In this document: in pieces, positions 10,602 to 22,214 of the stretch | Layout: every line of letters starts with the position of its first letter | Numbering within the stretch: position 1 is the stretch's first letter | Origin: Spirodela intermedia | Taxonomy: Eukaryota > Streptophyta > Magnoliopsida > Alismatales > Araceae | Direction: 5' to 3' | Length of the DNA: 64,000 nt | NCBI GenBank assembly: GCA_902729315.2 | Contig: LR746265.1 | Span: 2,088,892 to 2,152,891 of the forward strand | Notes under the pieces: generated by a model | Database searches by the model: none | What the model was told of the DNA's origin: nothing | The model's input: only the letters and a program-made list of their open reading frames with translations | Made by a program: the position numbers and the translations under genes

Positions 10602-12049
10602 GGTACGACGATCAAACGCAAGTGCCGGGCAGCGAGTAGGAGAGCAGCAGCCACAGCAGAGGAGAAGAAGCAAGAGACCGCCCACGGCGGTGGAGGCGAA
10701 GGAAGAGGCTACCCCCAGCGGCGGAGGCCCCTCTCCGAGCTTCCCCCGCGCAGCGTTCCCTGATATGAACCAGTCCTCACCAATCCAACTCTGTATGGAC
10801 CTATGATTGATCCGGCGTCGCTGGCCCAGTTCCAATTCGAGACTATAATTGACTGATCGAGGATCAGCGAAAATTACCGCGAGCCCATCAATGAGCATTT
10901 TCTCGTTTCTCAAATTAAAAATCCCCATTTAAAATTTCCAGAAATTAGCTAGAAAATGGAAAAGTCTCCACGAAGAGTGGTTATTTTCACGATTTTTCTT
11001 CTCTATTTAATAAGGTATAATATTTCTTCTATTTCCTTCTGTTCCTAGATCAATCGGGTCATCTAGCAAGCACTTTGTTCTATTTTATTTCGACGCAACA
11101 AGAACCTTCAGGGTCGTCTAGAAACATAAAGATCTTATCTTTAAGCTCCCCGGAATCACTGACCCAGCATTTGCTCAGCACAAATTATTATCTTGACGAG
11201 GAATTATTTTTATTAATGTGATAATCAAATTGAGGGTCTAAAAAAGTTAGGAACCGTCACCTTCGTTCAGCGATCATAATTAATTACTCTTGAGAGAACC
11301 TACGAGTGTGGGCCTCACAACGTCCTGTTTAGTCAAGCATCCATCCAATTTTCATGGGGATTTTCCTAGTCCCATAAATATACTGATCGAGAGAATTCAC
11401 CCTTCTGGGCAATTATGAATTTCTGATAAAATCTTCCCCAAAAGACGGCATCTTTCAACCTGTTCTGATGCCGACGGAGCTCATAACTCGAGATGATTAT
11501 GGCGGCATGAAGAAGAGTGTGAGTTAAATTCTCACTTCGGTATGGGAAGTCAACCCCGGGGAAAACGAAGATGTAAAATAAAGTCTGAAATATTTTGCAT
11601 ACTTGGAAGTCAAACTCCTTCGAATCTTTTTTTTTTTTTTTTTGAAACTAACCATGAGATAGATAGTTTTCGGTCTACCATCAGTAGGTCGTTTCACATA
11701 TGTAAAATAACCCTGCTTATGCGGTTCATTGAATGCATTACCAACCACCAGAATTTCAATGCAATGTGCATTGGTCCTAAAATAAACCACCTATAAGCCT
11801 GTAGTTCCATCCGTTTCATTTCCTTGGTGACATCCTGCTGAGGAGCAGGGCAGTTGTTTGGTTTAAAAGGCGAGCCTAGCGATGAAAAAACCACATAAAA
11901 GATCTGAAAACAAGAAAAGCTTGCAACTTGAACGTTGAACTGATAAAAATATGCAAAACCCACATCAATAATTCATTCGTCTCCATCACAAGGTTTTGGA
12001 ATCGGTCATCTCTTCAACGTGCTATTATTACTGCCATTGAAGGAGCAAA

Positions 12050-12094
<45 letters not shown>

Positions 12095-12838
12095 GCAACA
12101 ACCAAATCTTGAACTTCTTCGTCAAATAAGAGCTCAGCAAGTTAAAATCATGCACAACTGGCAACATTCCTCAGACATGCAGATTTGTTCACTGGTGAAG
12201 TAGATTTATAATTCACTAACATTACCGAATTTCATTATTCTCGTCCATTCAAAGATGTCGAGCATAGTGGATAGGATCAATATGGGAGAAGAGAGAAGCC
12301 TATATCTGGAATCACACTATCCTTGCAACCAGCAGCATACATCCCATAAGACGCTGGCCATCTTGACATATGCACTATAAACTCCACTAAACCCAATCAT
12401 ATTCACAGGTGGGTCGGGAACAGAATCAAAAGCATTGAGGTGAAATATATAAGATCAATTACAGAAGGTATGGCCATCGTGAATAAACTTCATTCATGGC
12501 AAACAGCAACATAAATAACCAACCGAAATAAAACAATGACTCATTAAGACATCACAACATTCCAAAGACATGAGCTGTGTTGATGCGAACAGCATTAGAA
12601 ATAAGAATTCAATAAGCCCATACTTACACACCAAGTCAAGGGGCCTAATGCAGACTCCCAACAACTGAACATTTCCTTGTTTTTCTCTCTTTTTGGTTTT
12701 TATATACATCTAAACAAGATGAGCCCTAGTGTCACGGCTATAAATATACACAGGTGATAGAGATCCCCTAATTCCAACCTGTGGGATTAAATAGGACTCC
12801 AGGTGATATGGTTGAGCGACTAGCTGTACAGATAAGAC
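10602..12838. other. Spacer between the P-class PPR and HAD genes
   Basis: The part next to 10602 is GC-rich and is the PPR leader/promoter. The rest is AT-rich, with a T run near 11627-11643 and a long CT tract at 12052-12089. The part near 12200-12838 is probably 3' untranslated sequence of the HAD gene. Open frames here are short and show no known domain. Confidence 0.4.
12052..12089. repeat. (CT)n microsatellite
   Basis: About 38 bases of almost pure CT dinucleotide repeat. CT/GA tracts are frequent in this window (also near 558, 1661, 14942, 15092 and 15166). Confidence 0.9.
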
Positions 12839-13966
12839 TTACCAGAAAATATCATCAACGGCCACAGACGTAGATGGTAATGCCCTTTCCTCCTCCAATT
12901 CTGTCTCTGTCTCTGGTTCTCCAGATCCAAATTCGGGAGAGTCAATGTCAGACAGGTTCTTGAGGTCGACAATGGACAGCTCATCCAGACGCCGAACGAC
13001 CAGGTCAGCTGCACTGAGCTCATACACGGGGTGCTTGCTGGCGACAGCTACACACTTCATCCTGGCATCATGAGCAGCTTCCACAGTTGAATTTGAATTC
13101 CCAAAGATGATGCACCGCTCCGGTATAAAATTGAGGAGCTGCGCTGCATATACAAACATCTCAGGATCAGGTTTTCCTCTATACACATCCTCCGCTGTCA
13201 CAATTGCATCGAAAGATCCCTCAACGCCGACAGCTTCAATTGCAGCTTGAAGGTACTTCTTTGGACGAGTGGAAGCCACCGCAATGGGAATATTATTGTT
13301 CGCCAGGGCACTCATGAACTCCTGGGACCCAGGTCGCAATTGATAGAACCCGCCTTGCAGCCCTTGAAAGATTTCCTCCTTTCGAGTGGCCAACCTCCGA
13401 AGCTGTGAGGGGTCTCTTGACCAGCAGAGAACCTCAGAGATGGCTTGTTCGTTCTTCATACCCTCGATTCTTCTCAATATGAAGGCCGGGGGAGGCGATT
13501 TCCCCTCTTCCTGGGCCAGCATAAGCCATGCTTGCTTCTCCAAGTTTGCATCATCTTCGACGATCACACCTTCCCATTCAAGTATGACACCCAGCCATCC
13601 ACAGCCCATCCGCTCCAGCCGGCGCAAGGGGTTATGCAAGGCTGGATTGTCCGCCTTGTTGGGGGGTGGCCACAACCCATTAGAATCTAGACCCACACCA
13701 ACGGAGTAACCCAGGTTTGGAGGCACCTTGTTGCCTTCTCTAGACCAATTTGCCTCTTTTGTCACCTCCATTGCCAGGGACTTCACGGTGGAGAGGCAGA
13801 AACCGCCGGAAGACCGACGAGACGTGGGCCGAGAATGGGAAAATGAAAACAGCCTTTGGCATCCATCGGACCGCCGCCTGGATGAAGATACATCCCTGGA
13901 ACAGGTTCCTCCAGACAGGGGACGGTGGCCGATGAGGGACGTCGTCGAAGCAATCGAATCCACCAT
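12839..13966 (-). CDS. PYRP2: Plastid HAD-superfamily phosphatase, PYRP2 (At4g11570) type
   Basis: Single open frame of 375 residues. Residues 1-60 are Ser/Arg-rich and look like a chloroplast transit peptide. The HAD fold covers about 120-330: motif I LEWEGVIVEDD, motif II VASTRP, motif III GKPDPEMF, motif IV IIFGNSNSTVEAAHDA, then SKHPVYELSAADLVVRRLDEL. The sequence matches what I remember of Arabidopsis At4g11570, named a 5-amino-6-(5-phospho-D-ribitylamino)uracil phosphatase of plastid riboflavin synthesis. Motif I normally reads DxD, but both acids are Glu here, and the motif IV Asp is Asn, so catalysis is not certain from sequence. The stop codon sits inside TGGTAAGT, a strong splice-donor consensus. 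Family call firm; substrate inferred from the orthologue. Confidence 0.85.
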   Translation of the reverse strand: MVDSIASTTSLIGHRPLSGGTCSRDVSSSRRRSDGCQRLFSFSHSRPTSRRSSGGFCLSTVKSLAMEVTKEANWSREGNKVPPNLGYSVGVGLDSNGLWPPPNKADNPALHNPLRRLERMGCGWLGVILEWEGVIVEDDANLEKQAWLMLAQEEGKSPPPAFILRRIEGMKNEQAISEVLCWSRDPSQLRRLATRKEEIFQGLQGGFYQLRPGSQEFMSALANNNIPIAVASTRPKKYLQAAIEAVGVEGSFDAIVTAEDVYRGKPDPEMFVYAAQLLNFIPERCIIFGNSNSTVEAAHDARMKCVAVASKHPVYELSAADLVVRRLDELSIVDLKNLSDIDSPEFGSGEPETETELEEERALPSTSVAVDDIFW

Positions 13967-14993
13967 CGTATCACCACCACGAACAACCGCACAAATGGAG
14001 CTCCCCCCGAATCGGATTTCTTGACAAGGAAGACGGTAGAGGCGATCCCACGCTCAAAGAATTGACGGAGCAAAATCCGAGCCTTATCCTTGGCAAGAAC
14101 AAAAGAAGAATCACTACTCCGCTAAAGCCCCATGTTGAAGCCGACGCCGGCAACACAACCAACGGCCATCGACAGACACACAATGACAGAAACACAGTCC
14201 AGACGAGAGTCTAACCAGATCTCGCCACCAACAACCCTACAACCGAAGGAAAACCACAACAGAGTACCAAATTTGGCGAATCTAGCAAGAGCTACGACCC
14301 ACAAGCACAAGGATGAAATCTTCTAGGGCTGCGCAAAAGATGCAGAGGAAAAGGATGAACGAGAAAACCTGATGAAAGTATCTCTCCTTCCCGGGAAGAA
14401 CGGATGGTCAGGAGCAAACCCGTCGGCGCCCAAGCAGGAACAGGTATCACCGATGGGACAGAGGAGGAAAAAATCCCGCGAGAGTTCTCCCTGAATCCCT
14501 CTCCTCTTATATTATTCACTCTCTTCCGGGGGGAGGAAAATAGGAAGCCACTGAATTTTCCGGTGGCGACACGTCTCCCGCCATTCTTCGGGGCCACGCG
14601 GAAACCGGATCTCCCTGTATTGGGTGTCCGTACCCATTATAGAAATCTCTAATAGTGTAGGGTTGTGCGGCCACGATGGCCCCGTAGATCGCTCTCTTCC
14701 CGCCGCGTGGCCTATTCTGGCGGCGGAGCGGTCGTCCACGTCTTTCCGAGCAGGCTCGAGGTCTACCCATCGGACGAACAAAGAGTGTTGGATGCTGGAA
14801 CTCGATTGGTAATCTACCGGCTTGACGGGTCTGATTAATATAGACCCACATTGACCGGTCGGCTGGACTCTTGCACTATTCCTTGCGTGCACGCTTCGAC
14901 TGTGAGGCCACACGTCTATCCTCTCCTCACGTGTTTCATCTAGAGAGAGAGAGAGACAGAGAATCTTGGACTTTGACCCTCCGTTTCAGAGAA
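13967..14993. other. Upstream region of the HAD gene
   Basis: Moderately GC-rich up to about 14800 and probably holds the HAD leader and promoter. Overlapping open frames on both strands show no domain. A short GA tract at 14942-14955 starts the repeat region to the right. Confidence 0.35.
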
Positions 14994-15089
14994 ACAACGA
15001 AGTTTATGCATATGGGTAGTCGCCAAGGCGAAGGATTTACGAGCCTCCCCGGCTGTACCAGTGTGATCATGTTGGCGTCCAGGGTAAAC

Positions 15090-15127
<38 letters not shown>

Positions 15128-15284
15128 AAAGTTTATAAATCTGGGTAGTCACCAAGGCGAAGTATAGAGAGAGAGAGAGAGAGAGAGAACAAAGTTTATA
15201 AGTCTGGGTAGTCACCAAGGCGAAGTATTTACGACTCTCCTCGGTTGAACCAGCGGGATCATGTTGGCTTCCAGGGCAAACGAG
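14994..15284. repeat. GA-spaced tandem duplication, two long and one short copy
   Basis: A unit of about 95 bases occurs at 14994-15091 and again at 15189-15284. Both run from an AAGTTTAT start through GGGTAGTC and CCAAGGCGAAG to GATCATGTTGGC and CCAGGG. A partial copy with only the first 40 bases lies at 15126-15165. The copies are separated by GA runs at about 15092-15125 and 15166-15188. The GA tracts probably drove the duplication by slippage or unequal exchange. Confidence 0.85.
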
Positions 15285-17004
15285 AGCGTCTACTCTACTC
15301 CACGTTCCGCATCTCGGAGATCACCGCCTCCGGCGGGGGACTCTCAGGATGCTTCTCTCCGCCTCGACCCAACTCTCCGAATGCCTTCCCCGGAGCGGTT
15401 CCTTCGGCTCCCGGTGGCCCAGGGGCTCAAACAAGGTCTTCTCCTTCGTCGTCAGAGACTTCGAAGGACATCTGCCGCGTAATTCAGTATAGTTTGGTGA
15501 TTCTCTGAGGAGAAGGAGGAGGAGATATATTTTCCGGCGCGGATAAGATCTGTCACGATGTGCTTATCTCAAGACGAAGAGCCCAGATATCTAAGAATCT
15601 TTGGAGAGAAATGTATACGACAGATTCCTTGAAAGAAGTGATATATAATTGGAATGTATTCGTTCTGTCTCTTTGTTTTTTTCTTTTTAATTTTTATTTA
15701 TTTATTGTTAGAGAGATAAAGCATGGAACTATCAGTGGGCAAGGGCCCCCCAACCTCTGTTGCAACTGATATGCATGCATCGCATCCAACGTGGCATGCT
15801 ACATACCTACAAGGTGCATGAGACAATAGACAAAGTGAAAGGTAGAATGCAACCCATTGATTGTAGAGGTGTATCTAGGTATTGCAATAGTAGCACACGT
15901 CTTGTGGAAACTTTATGAGTGTGGTGAACACCACATTTATTATAAAATGGACACATCTATCATAATATCTATGTGGGGAATGACATCAAGAGGCATGACA
16001 TGGTATGTGACTTACACTAATGTGAATATTCTCATAATGTACCAAACTTGAACTTTAGCACTTGTTGTAAATATGGCTTGTCTTTTAAGACGGCTGCATT
16101 TAATGTTGATGATGAGGAGCCATCTGTCATCCAAGTTCAAACAAATTCACACAAAAAATGATTTTAGATGTAAGTTAGTGTCACATGTATAGACATGTGT
16201 GTACTCCTTAGAAAGATAAGTAAAAGATGAACACAATGCAATGTCATGTCAAAATTATGATCTTTTTTATTTATTTTGATTTATAAAAATATTAATAAGC
16301 ATATTTGTAGTTCAAATTTTAAATACAAATGTGACCCAAAATGGGCAATTATCCAATCATTATGAGTGACCGTTATTGGCCCAATATTCCTTCATATAAA
16401 GAGGCCATTTCAGCCCAAATAATATGAGACAAAAGAGAAGAAAAAAAATCAGAGAAAAGAATTTTGATGCAACATTTTTCCTCTAGAGAGTCTAAATAGC
16501 AATCCTTCATCCTTGAGCATCTAAAGGAAAAGAAATATCAACTACTACTTAAGCCTTCAAATTGTACTCTTCACAAACACTTCTATAATGAGAAATCAAG
16601 CCTTTGGAAGACTAGGAGTTGAATATCATAAGAATGGTAACTCATTTATACTGTTTCTTAGGTTCAAATAGTAATTGTTGTCTTGAGTAGAGCAATAAAT
16701 CTCTCAACTTAGGCACTCTCAAGTTATTCAATTAAAAGAGAGGAGTGGGCCTCCTCTATATGGCCCTTAGAGCCTTAAATCTAAAAGAAGATTTCTTAGT
16801 GAAAATTGAGTTGTCTAGAGTTGTTAAATCCAGTGAATGTAGTTGAAGCTTGTCGTTTAGTGTGTATTTCACTAAGAATTTAGTAGAACATAAGCATGAA
16901 ATCTTTGGAGAGTATAACAAGTCAAGAATCAACACCCCAATTGTTATTATTTTTCGAGCGAAACTAAACAAAATGTGCATGTCAATGATCTTTTGTTTAG
17001 TAGC
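15285..17004. other. GC-rich patch, then AT-rich spacer
   Basis: 15285-15500 is GC-rich with open frames in more than one frame (up to 87 codons) but no domain I recognise; it may be a leader or gene relic. From 15550 on the DNA is AT-rich. Around 16380-16440 a TATA-like ATATAAAGAGGCC inside a promoter-like stretch recalls a plant LTR, but I found no matching second copy or clear ends. Confidence 0.3.
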
Positions 17005-17282
17005 AAAAAAGCTCAACCCTCTAGTCCACAATGATTGGATCTTGAGTTCACAAGATCAAAAATGACTCAATGAGTTCACAGGATACTAGAATCTACTAGT
17101 AGAAATAAAGAACTGTTAGACGGAGAATAAAAATATATTTAGTAGAAATAAAACCTCTGAGGCTACATGAGGAGTTTGTTATAATGCCCTTAGCAGATTA
17201 GAAAAATGAGAGAAAAATAAATAAATTTAAGACCTAAGATTTTGACACATTTAACATATGCTCAAATCTCTTTACTCAATCA
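17005..17282. repeat. Dispersed AT-rich repeat, copy 1
   Basis: Shares an ordered series of blocks with 22215-22490, including CACAAGATCAAAAAT, ATACTAGAATC, AGTAGAAATA and TTAACATATG. Similarity is diverged with small gaps. No terminal repeats or coding sequence, so it is probably an old fragment of a transposon. Confidence 0.6.
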
Positions 17283-17561
17283 TCTCAGATTAAATTTAGG
17301 CCTAATTGTGTCTTCATGCATCTTGGGGCTTTGATACACTTGAATTGAACTAAAATGATTTGTACTCTTATTGAGCATTAAAAAAATATCTTTTAATTTG
17401 CGTAAATATTTATTTTGTTAGTTTTGATCATCTAGGTTAAAACCTTTTGATAAGCTTTTTTGATATGCATGTGGTGTTTGATAGGCTTTTTTGGGCTACA
17501 TCATCTCTCCACCTTTATGACTGACTTCTCATCAAAGATCTCTCCCCCCAACTTCCAAGTT

Positions 17562-18660
17562 TATTTTATTAATTTTAACTTAATTAAAATTGCAATTATC
17601 CTATTTTAATGTGTATTATCCATAATATCTGTGATGGTAGTTTAATTCAAATAAATTCGTTGATGAGGGAAGCACTTCATACTCAAGAGTAGCTGAATAA
17701 ATAATTAAAATAGAAGTGCTCAAGTAATCTTTTGTACCGGGTATAAATGAAATAAATAAAGTATTATTATGAGTTTTTAGTAAATGCGCGTTAATCTGAA
17801 TTCCTATCGGGTCCTATTCGATAAACGAGCTCCGAAAATGTCCCTGGTTCCAATTTTTTGGGGAGTTGGGTTGCACGAGGGAGATGATCTCCTTCCGCTT
17901 CTTCGCCGCCGTGCAGTGGCGGCGGTAGCGCCGGGCGGCTTCAGCTCGCCGGTATGGTTCTCTTCCCTTCTCTTTGTTGCGCTGGTTTGTTGGTTGGATG
18001 GAGATTAGGGTTCCCTTCCTAGCCGGTGGCCGGCGGCGGGCTCAGGGGAGGTTGCCGGCGGATTGGCCGGGCGACGCCGTCAAGATGCTCAGCAAACCCT
18101 TGGTTAAACGGAAGGCCATGTGGGGTGCGAACTCGGCGCTTTCACTGGTTTCTGGAGGTGATATTTCTGGTTGAACGCCACGGCGGTGCGGTCAGACTGT
18201 GCCTCCGCCTTTAGTGGTGGCGGGGGTTGCAGGCTGCTCGCCCTGGCCCTACAAAGCGGCTGCTGCCAGGTGGTAGTGTGCCGGGCCGAGTTAGCCATTG
18301 GAAAGCTGAAGAAGATGGTCGAGCAAGGTGACGCCATTAGTCTAATTCGCGCACTCCTGTGTCTCGCTGCTGGTTGTGTTTGTGACCAATCTAGTTACCT
18401 TTGGGTAATACTCTTTTCTAGTCATGGTGAATAAGCAAGGAAAAAATAGCCATTCTTTATCCAGTTCAATACCCTCTCTTGGAGCTCTTTTCGGACGCCA
18501 TTTGGCTGTCAATGCAGAGGCTGAGGGCGTTTCGTCATATCGTTCAATCTTTTCTTGCAGAGGTATGATTTGTGTCATTTTGTCTCAGTTTGTTCATGTC
18601 ATCATATCTTACCAACTATGTCTTGTTTTCCTTGAAGTGTTTCTAAACTTGAATATTTTC
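17562..18660 (+). pseudogene. Truncated duplicate of the 5' half of the Rpr2-like gene
   Basis: This segment aligns end to end with 26763-27911: AT-rich upstream DNA, the GC-rich leader (TCCTTCCGCTTCTTCGCC core), TAGGGTTCCC, then the first coding exon starting at ATG 18424 (MVNKQGKNSH). Compared with the intact copy it lacks 40 codons in frame inside exon 1. It also lacks one C before the exon-end donor (TCTTGCAGAGGT against TCTTGCCAGAGGT), which shifts the splice phase. There is no second exon with the zinc ribbon's other half, and the sequence decays into AT-rich DNA near 18660. It cannot encode the full protein. The leader and promoter are preserved, so it could still be transcribed. Confidence 0.85.
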
Positions 18661-19680
18661 TTATTATAATTAATCTTGATGTGAATAATTAGATATGAAT
18701 TATACATTTGGGACTATCACTAAGTTAATTTTACTTAAATTGATTCACATAAGTTTAAGTATTTAAGATCATGATATCTCTTATAAGTATAAATAGTAAT
18801 ATAAATATGTGTAAAAAATACATTAAGAGACAAATAACTTATTATCTATAAGTAATGGGTCACACAACTAAAATTACTCTCAAAGCATCTTGTATCTATT
18901 TAAGTCATTAGACGACTCCTCTGTACTAATCTAAAAGGTTAACACTATTTTTGTGACTTCATAGATTTAGGTATGATTTCTAATTTATTTTTATTTCATT
19001 TTAGATTCTCCACTATCTCAACACTATATATTTAATCACCAATATTTATTACCAACCTTTTGACATAGTAAAGAACTAAAGAAAAAATAAATATCTTCAT
19101 TATGTTTAAGATTAAAAACGTGATACTTCACCATATGTATGTCAATACTTTCCTCCTTAGGTCAGTTTTCAGAAATAGTTGAGAAAAAATTAATTATTTT
19201 TAAATGTCTTAATTACTAGTTTGTAATATTATACTAATATTTTTTCATTCTATTTTATCATATAGTAAATATGTCACATGAGGTGAGTAGATTTTTCTTT
19301 AAAATTTCATTAAGACGGTAAAACTATAAGGATTCAATCTAGATTTTTTATAATACTATAAATTTCAGGTGTAAGATGTCTCATCATTCTTGTCAACTTT
19401 ACTATTAATTGCATAATGATATGAATAACCATTTTTCCTATGGAATATGATCTGCCAACATAAAGACTAGCTCCAAAAGTTGGCTTAATAATAAGGTTTT
19501 TCATTAGAGTGGGTTCATCATGATTTATTTATTATTATTTTTAAATTTATATTTATGTGAATTTTTCTGTACTCTACATTCAAACAAGAATCTTGGGTTT
19601 TAGTTATGGGTCCCCTTAATCTATTGGAGCTGTGAACTAGTGGAAAGGCGGCTCAATTAACTATCCGTCCAAACTGTCAC
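18661..19680. other. AT-rich spacer before the P450 promoter
   Basis: About 1 kb of strongly AT-rich DNA. I see no gene, tRNA, element ends or tandem repeat. Confidence 0.4.
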
Positions 19681-19693
19681 CCCATCTTCCCTG

Positions 19694-20020
19694 CACGTGG
19701 TCTGTTTTGTCCGAAATCGATCCAAGTCGACAAGGTGGTCCTGCGTGACGTCACTGTCGGTTAGGCACTGGTCGTCTGACGGCTATCGCCGTCGGAGACG
19801 TGCTGTGCCGGATCAAGGTGCCCGTCACTGACGTCTCTTTGCCGTGCGCTGGTCACCAGATCCCCCACTCTCTCCGGCATTTCCTTAAATTAGGCGCAGC
19901 TGTCTGCCCTAGTTTGTGTTTCACGTGTCGCGCGCTGTCCAGAGAGAGAGAGGGAATGGGAGAGAGAGATAATCAACATATACTTCGTGCCTACAAATGA
20001 GATTTCGTTGGCCGACGTCA
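19694..20020 (+). promoter_or_regulatory. G-box and TGACG/ACGT cluster upstream of the P450 gene
   Basis: Five ACGT-core motifs lie in about 330 bases: CACGTG at 19694-19699, the palindrome GTGACGTCAC at 19745-19754, TGACGT at 19829-19834, CACGTGTC at 19922-19929 and GACGTCA at 20014-20020. Such motifs bind plant bZIP (ABF, TGA) and bHLH factors. The switch from AT-rich DNA to this GC-richer block at about 19670 marks the likely promoter. The actual regulators are inferred from motif class only. Confidence 0.5.
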
Positions 20021-20084
20021 TCGAAGGAATCGGACAAGGCCATGTGAATTTCATGGTCCTCTCGCTGGTAGGATTTCAGTGAGG

Positions 20085-21968
20085 ATGAACGCCGCCATGG
20101 GGAACCTGGATATGGCGGTGGGAAGCATCCTTCTTGCTCTGATCTCCGCCGGTATCTACATCTTCTTGATATCGCCCGCCGCCAAGCGCCGCCAGCTGGA
20201 GGTCAGCGGACTGAGAGGTCCCGTCCCAGAATTCCCTCTAGGGAACATCTCCGAGATGAGGAAGGAGAGCCGAGCTCCTGCTCCTCCTACGGGGCAGTCG
20301 ATGATCACCCACGACATCCACTCCGCCGTCTTCCCTTTCTTCTCTCGGTGGCGGGAGTCCTACGGTACGCCGAATACGAGGACCTCTCATCTTCCCCAAC
20401 CCATGGCGAGTGCTTGCAGTAAACATAGAAATACCTCGCTAATGATACCACATCTGCATACTCAGGGAAGGTCTTCGTCTACTGGATGGGCACGGAGTCC
20501 TTCCTCTACGTTGCAGACCCGGACTTCCTGAGCAAGATGACGGCGGCCACGACGGAAAACAGCTGGGGGAAGCCCAACATGTTCAGGCAAGACAGGAGAC
20601 CCCTGTTTGGAGAGGGAATGGTGATGATTGAAGGCGAGAGTTGGGCCCATCGCAGGCACATAATCACCCCAGCCTTCTCCACGAGTAACCTCAAGGTGAG
20701 TGATCTCCTAAGATTGATTTCAAGCATTGTTAACCCCGTTGTTGTTCTCTCTTCGTCGGATGAACAGATTTTGATATTTCTTTCTTTTTCGTTCTGGAGT
20801 AGTATATGCTGGACATGGTTGCGGAATCCGCCTCCACCATGATAGACGAGTGGAGCAGCTTGCTGGCCTCTGGACGCCGGGAGATAGATATGTACGACCA
20901 TCTAACCAGAAAGACGGGGGAGATCATAGTTAATATCGTCTTTGGGAGGAACGACGGCAACGGGAAGGAGGTACTCCGGAGGCAAATTGACCTGAAGTAC
21001 CAGTTATTCAGAAGCAAAAGGCTCCTGGGGGTGCCTTTCAGCAGACTGTTCCATCTCAAGCAGACGCTGGCCTCAGAGGCGCAGGGGAGGGAGATGGACA
21101 GGCTCCTATTGTCCTCGATAGAGTCCCGGAAGGCCGCAATGGATTCCGAGGAAGCAGGGGCTTTTGTCCCGCGTGGAGACCTGCTGGGGCTGCTTCTGAC
21201 GTGGAACCAGATGTGTGCTGATCACGACTCGAAGAAGCTCACTCCGATAGAGATCGTCGGAGAGTGCAAGACCTTCCTCTTCGGCGGCCACGAAACCACG
21301 TCTGTAGCTCTCTCCTGGACGTCACTTCTCTTGGCACAGCATCCCGAGTGGCAGACTATTCTGCGTAAGGAGGCCGAAGAGGTCCTCGCTGATGCACCTC
21401 CTGACTCTTCCGCGCTCGCTAAATTGATCAAGGTTTTCCATCTTCTCTTTCTCCTCATATTCTCCTCTCCCCCCCCCCCCTCCCCCCATCCTACTCTCTC
21501 TCTCTGACCCTAAGTTCTTTCTTCTTCACGATTTAGATGAGATGGGTTATGAACGAGGCGATGAGGCTCTACCCGTCGGCCATCGCGCAGCGGCAAGCGA
21601 GGCAGGACGTCCGTGTTGGGGAGGTGGTCATCCCCAAGGGGACCAACATCTGGGTCGACATCCTCGGGATGCACCATGACCCCGCACTCTGGGGCTCCGA
21701 CGCCAACGAATTCAGGCCGGAGAGATTCAGCGATAGCCTCCACGGAGGCTGCAAGCACCGGATGGGCTTCCTCCCCTTCGGCTTCGGCGGCCGGCTCTGC
21801 ATTGGCCGGAATCTCGCCATTTTCGAGTACAAGATCCTCCTGAGTTCCATCCTCAGAAGATTTTCCTTGGCCCTCTCCCCTTCCTACGTTCACTCTCCCT
21901 CCATGATGCTCTCCCTCAGGCCCTCCCATGGCGTCCCCCTCATTCTCACCCCCCTCCCTGTAAACTAA
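20085..21968 (+). CDS. Cytochrome P450, CYP72 clan, CYP715-like
   Basis: Four exons join in frame: 20085-20364, 20466-20695, 20803-21432, 21537-21968, giving 523 residues, normal for a plant P450. I start at the ATG at 20085; the triplet six bases earlier is GTG. An N-terminal membrane anchor (about 8-30) and a hinge (GLRGPVPEFPLGN) place it in the ER. The I-helix GGHETTSVALSW, ExxR in NEAMRLYP, PERF in FRPERF and the heme-Cys loop PFGFGGRLCIGR are all intact. The pattern HDIHSAVFPFF, KVFVYWMGTE and GGCKHRMGFLPFGFGG is closest to what I recall of CYP715, near the gibberellin-inactivating CYP714 group; CYP709/735 are alternatives. It needs a P450 reductase. Substrate unknown. Confidence 0.88.
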
Positions 21969-22214
21969 ACTGGTCTCATTTGTGAAGACGATCATGGTAA
22001 ATATCTGCCTCCTCCCCCTCATCCTCACAAGGTTTTCCTTGGCCCTCTCTTCCTTCTTCTCACCCCTCCTCCTCCCTCCCTTTCCCTGTAAACTAACATG
22101 TCTCATGATGTACCTGAAATTGAAAAAACTGACCATTTGATCATGTTCTAATGCAGTGTGAGTTGAAATGAGCTTTTAAGTATATGAGATTTCTTCGTCT
22201 TGAATCTACATAGT

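Noticed and set aside
10206-10763. 185-codon + strand frame opposite the P-class PPR start
   Set aside because: It mirrors the PPR coding strand and GC-rich leader and has no domain.
10602-10928. 109-codon N-terminal extension of the P-class PPR protein
   Set aside because: The stretch is low-complexity with a Leu/Cys run, and a good presequence starts at the internal Met at 10601.
14292-14913. Overlapping frames of 82-133 codons on both strands
   Set aside because: They overlap one another, lack domains and lie in the upstream region of the HAD gene.
20079-20084. P450 start two codons upstream
   Set aside because: The triplet at 20079 is GTG; the first ATG in frame is at 20085.
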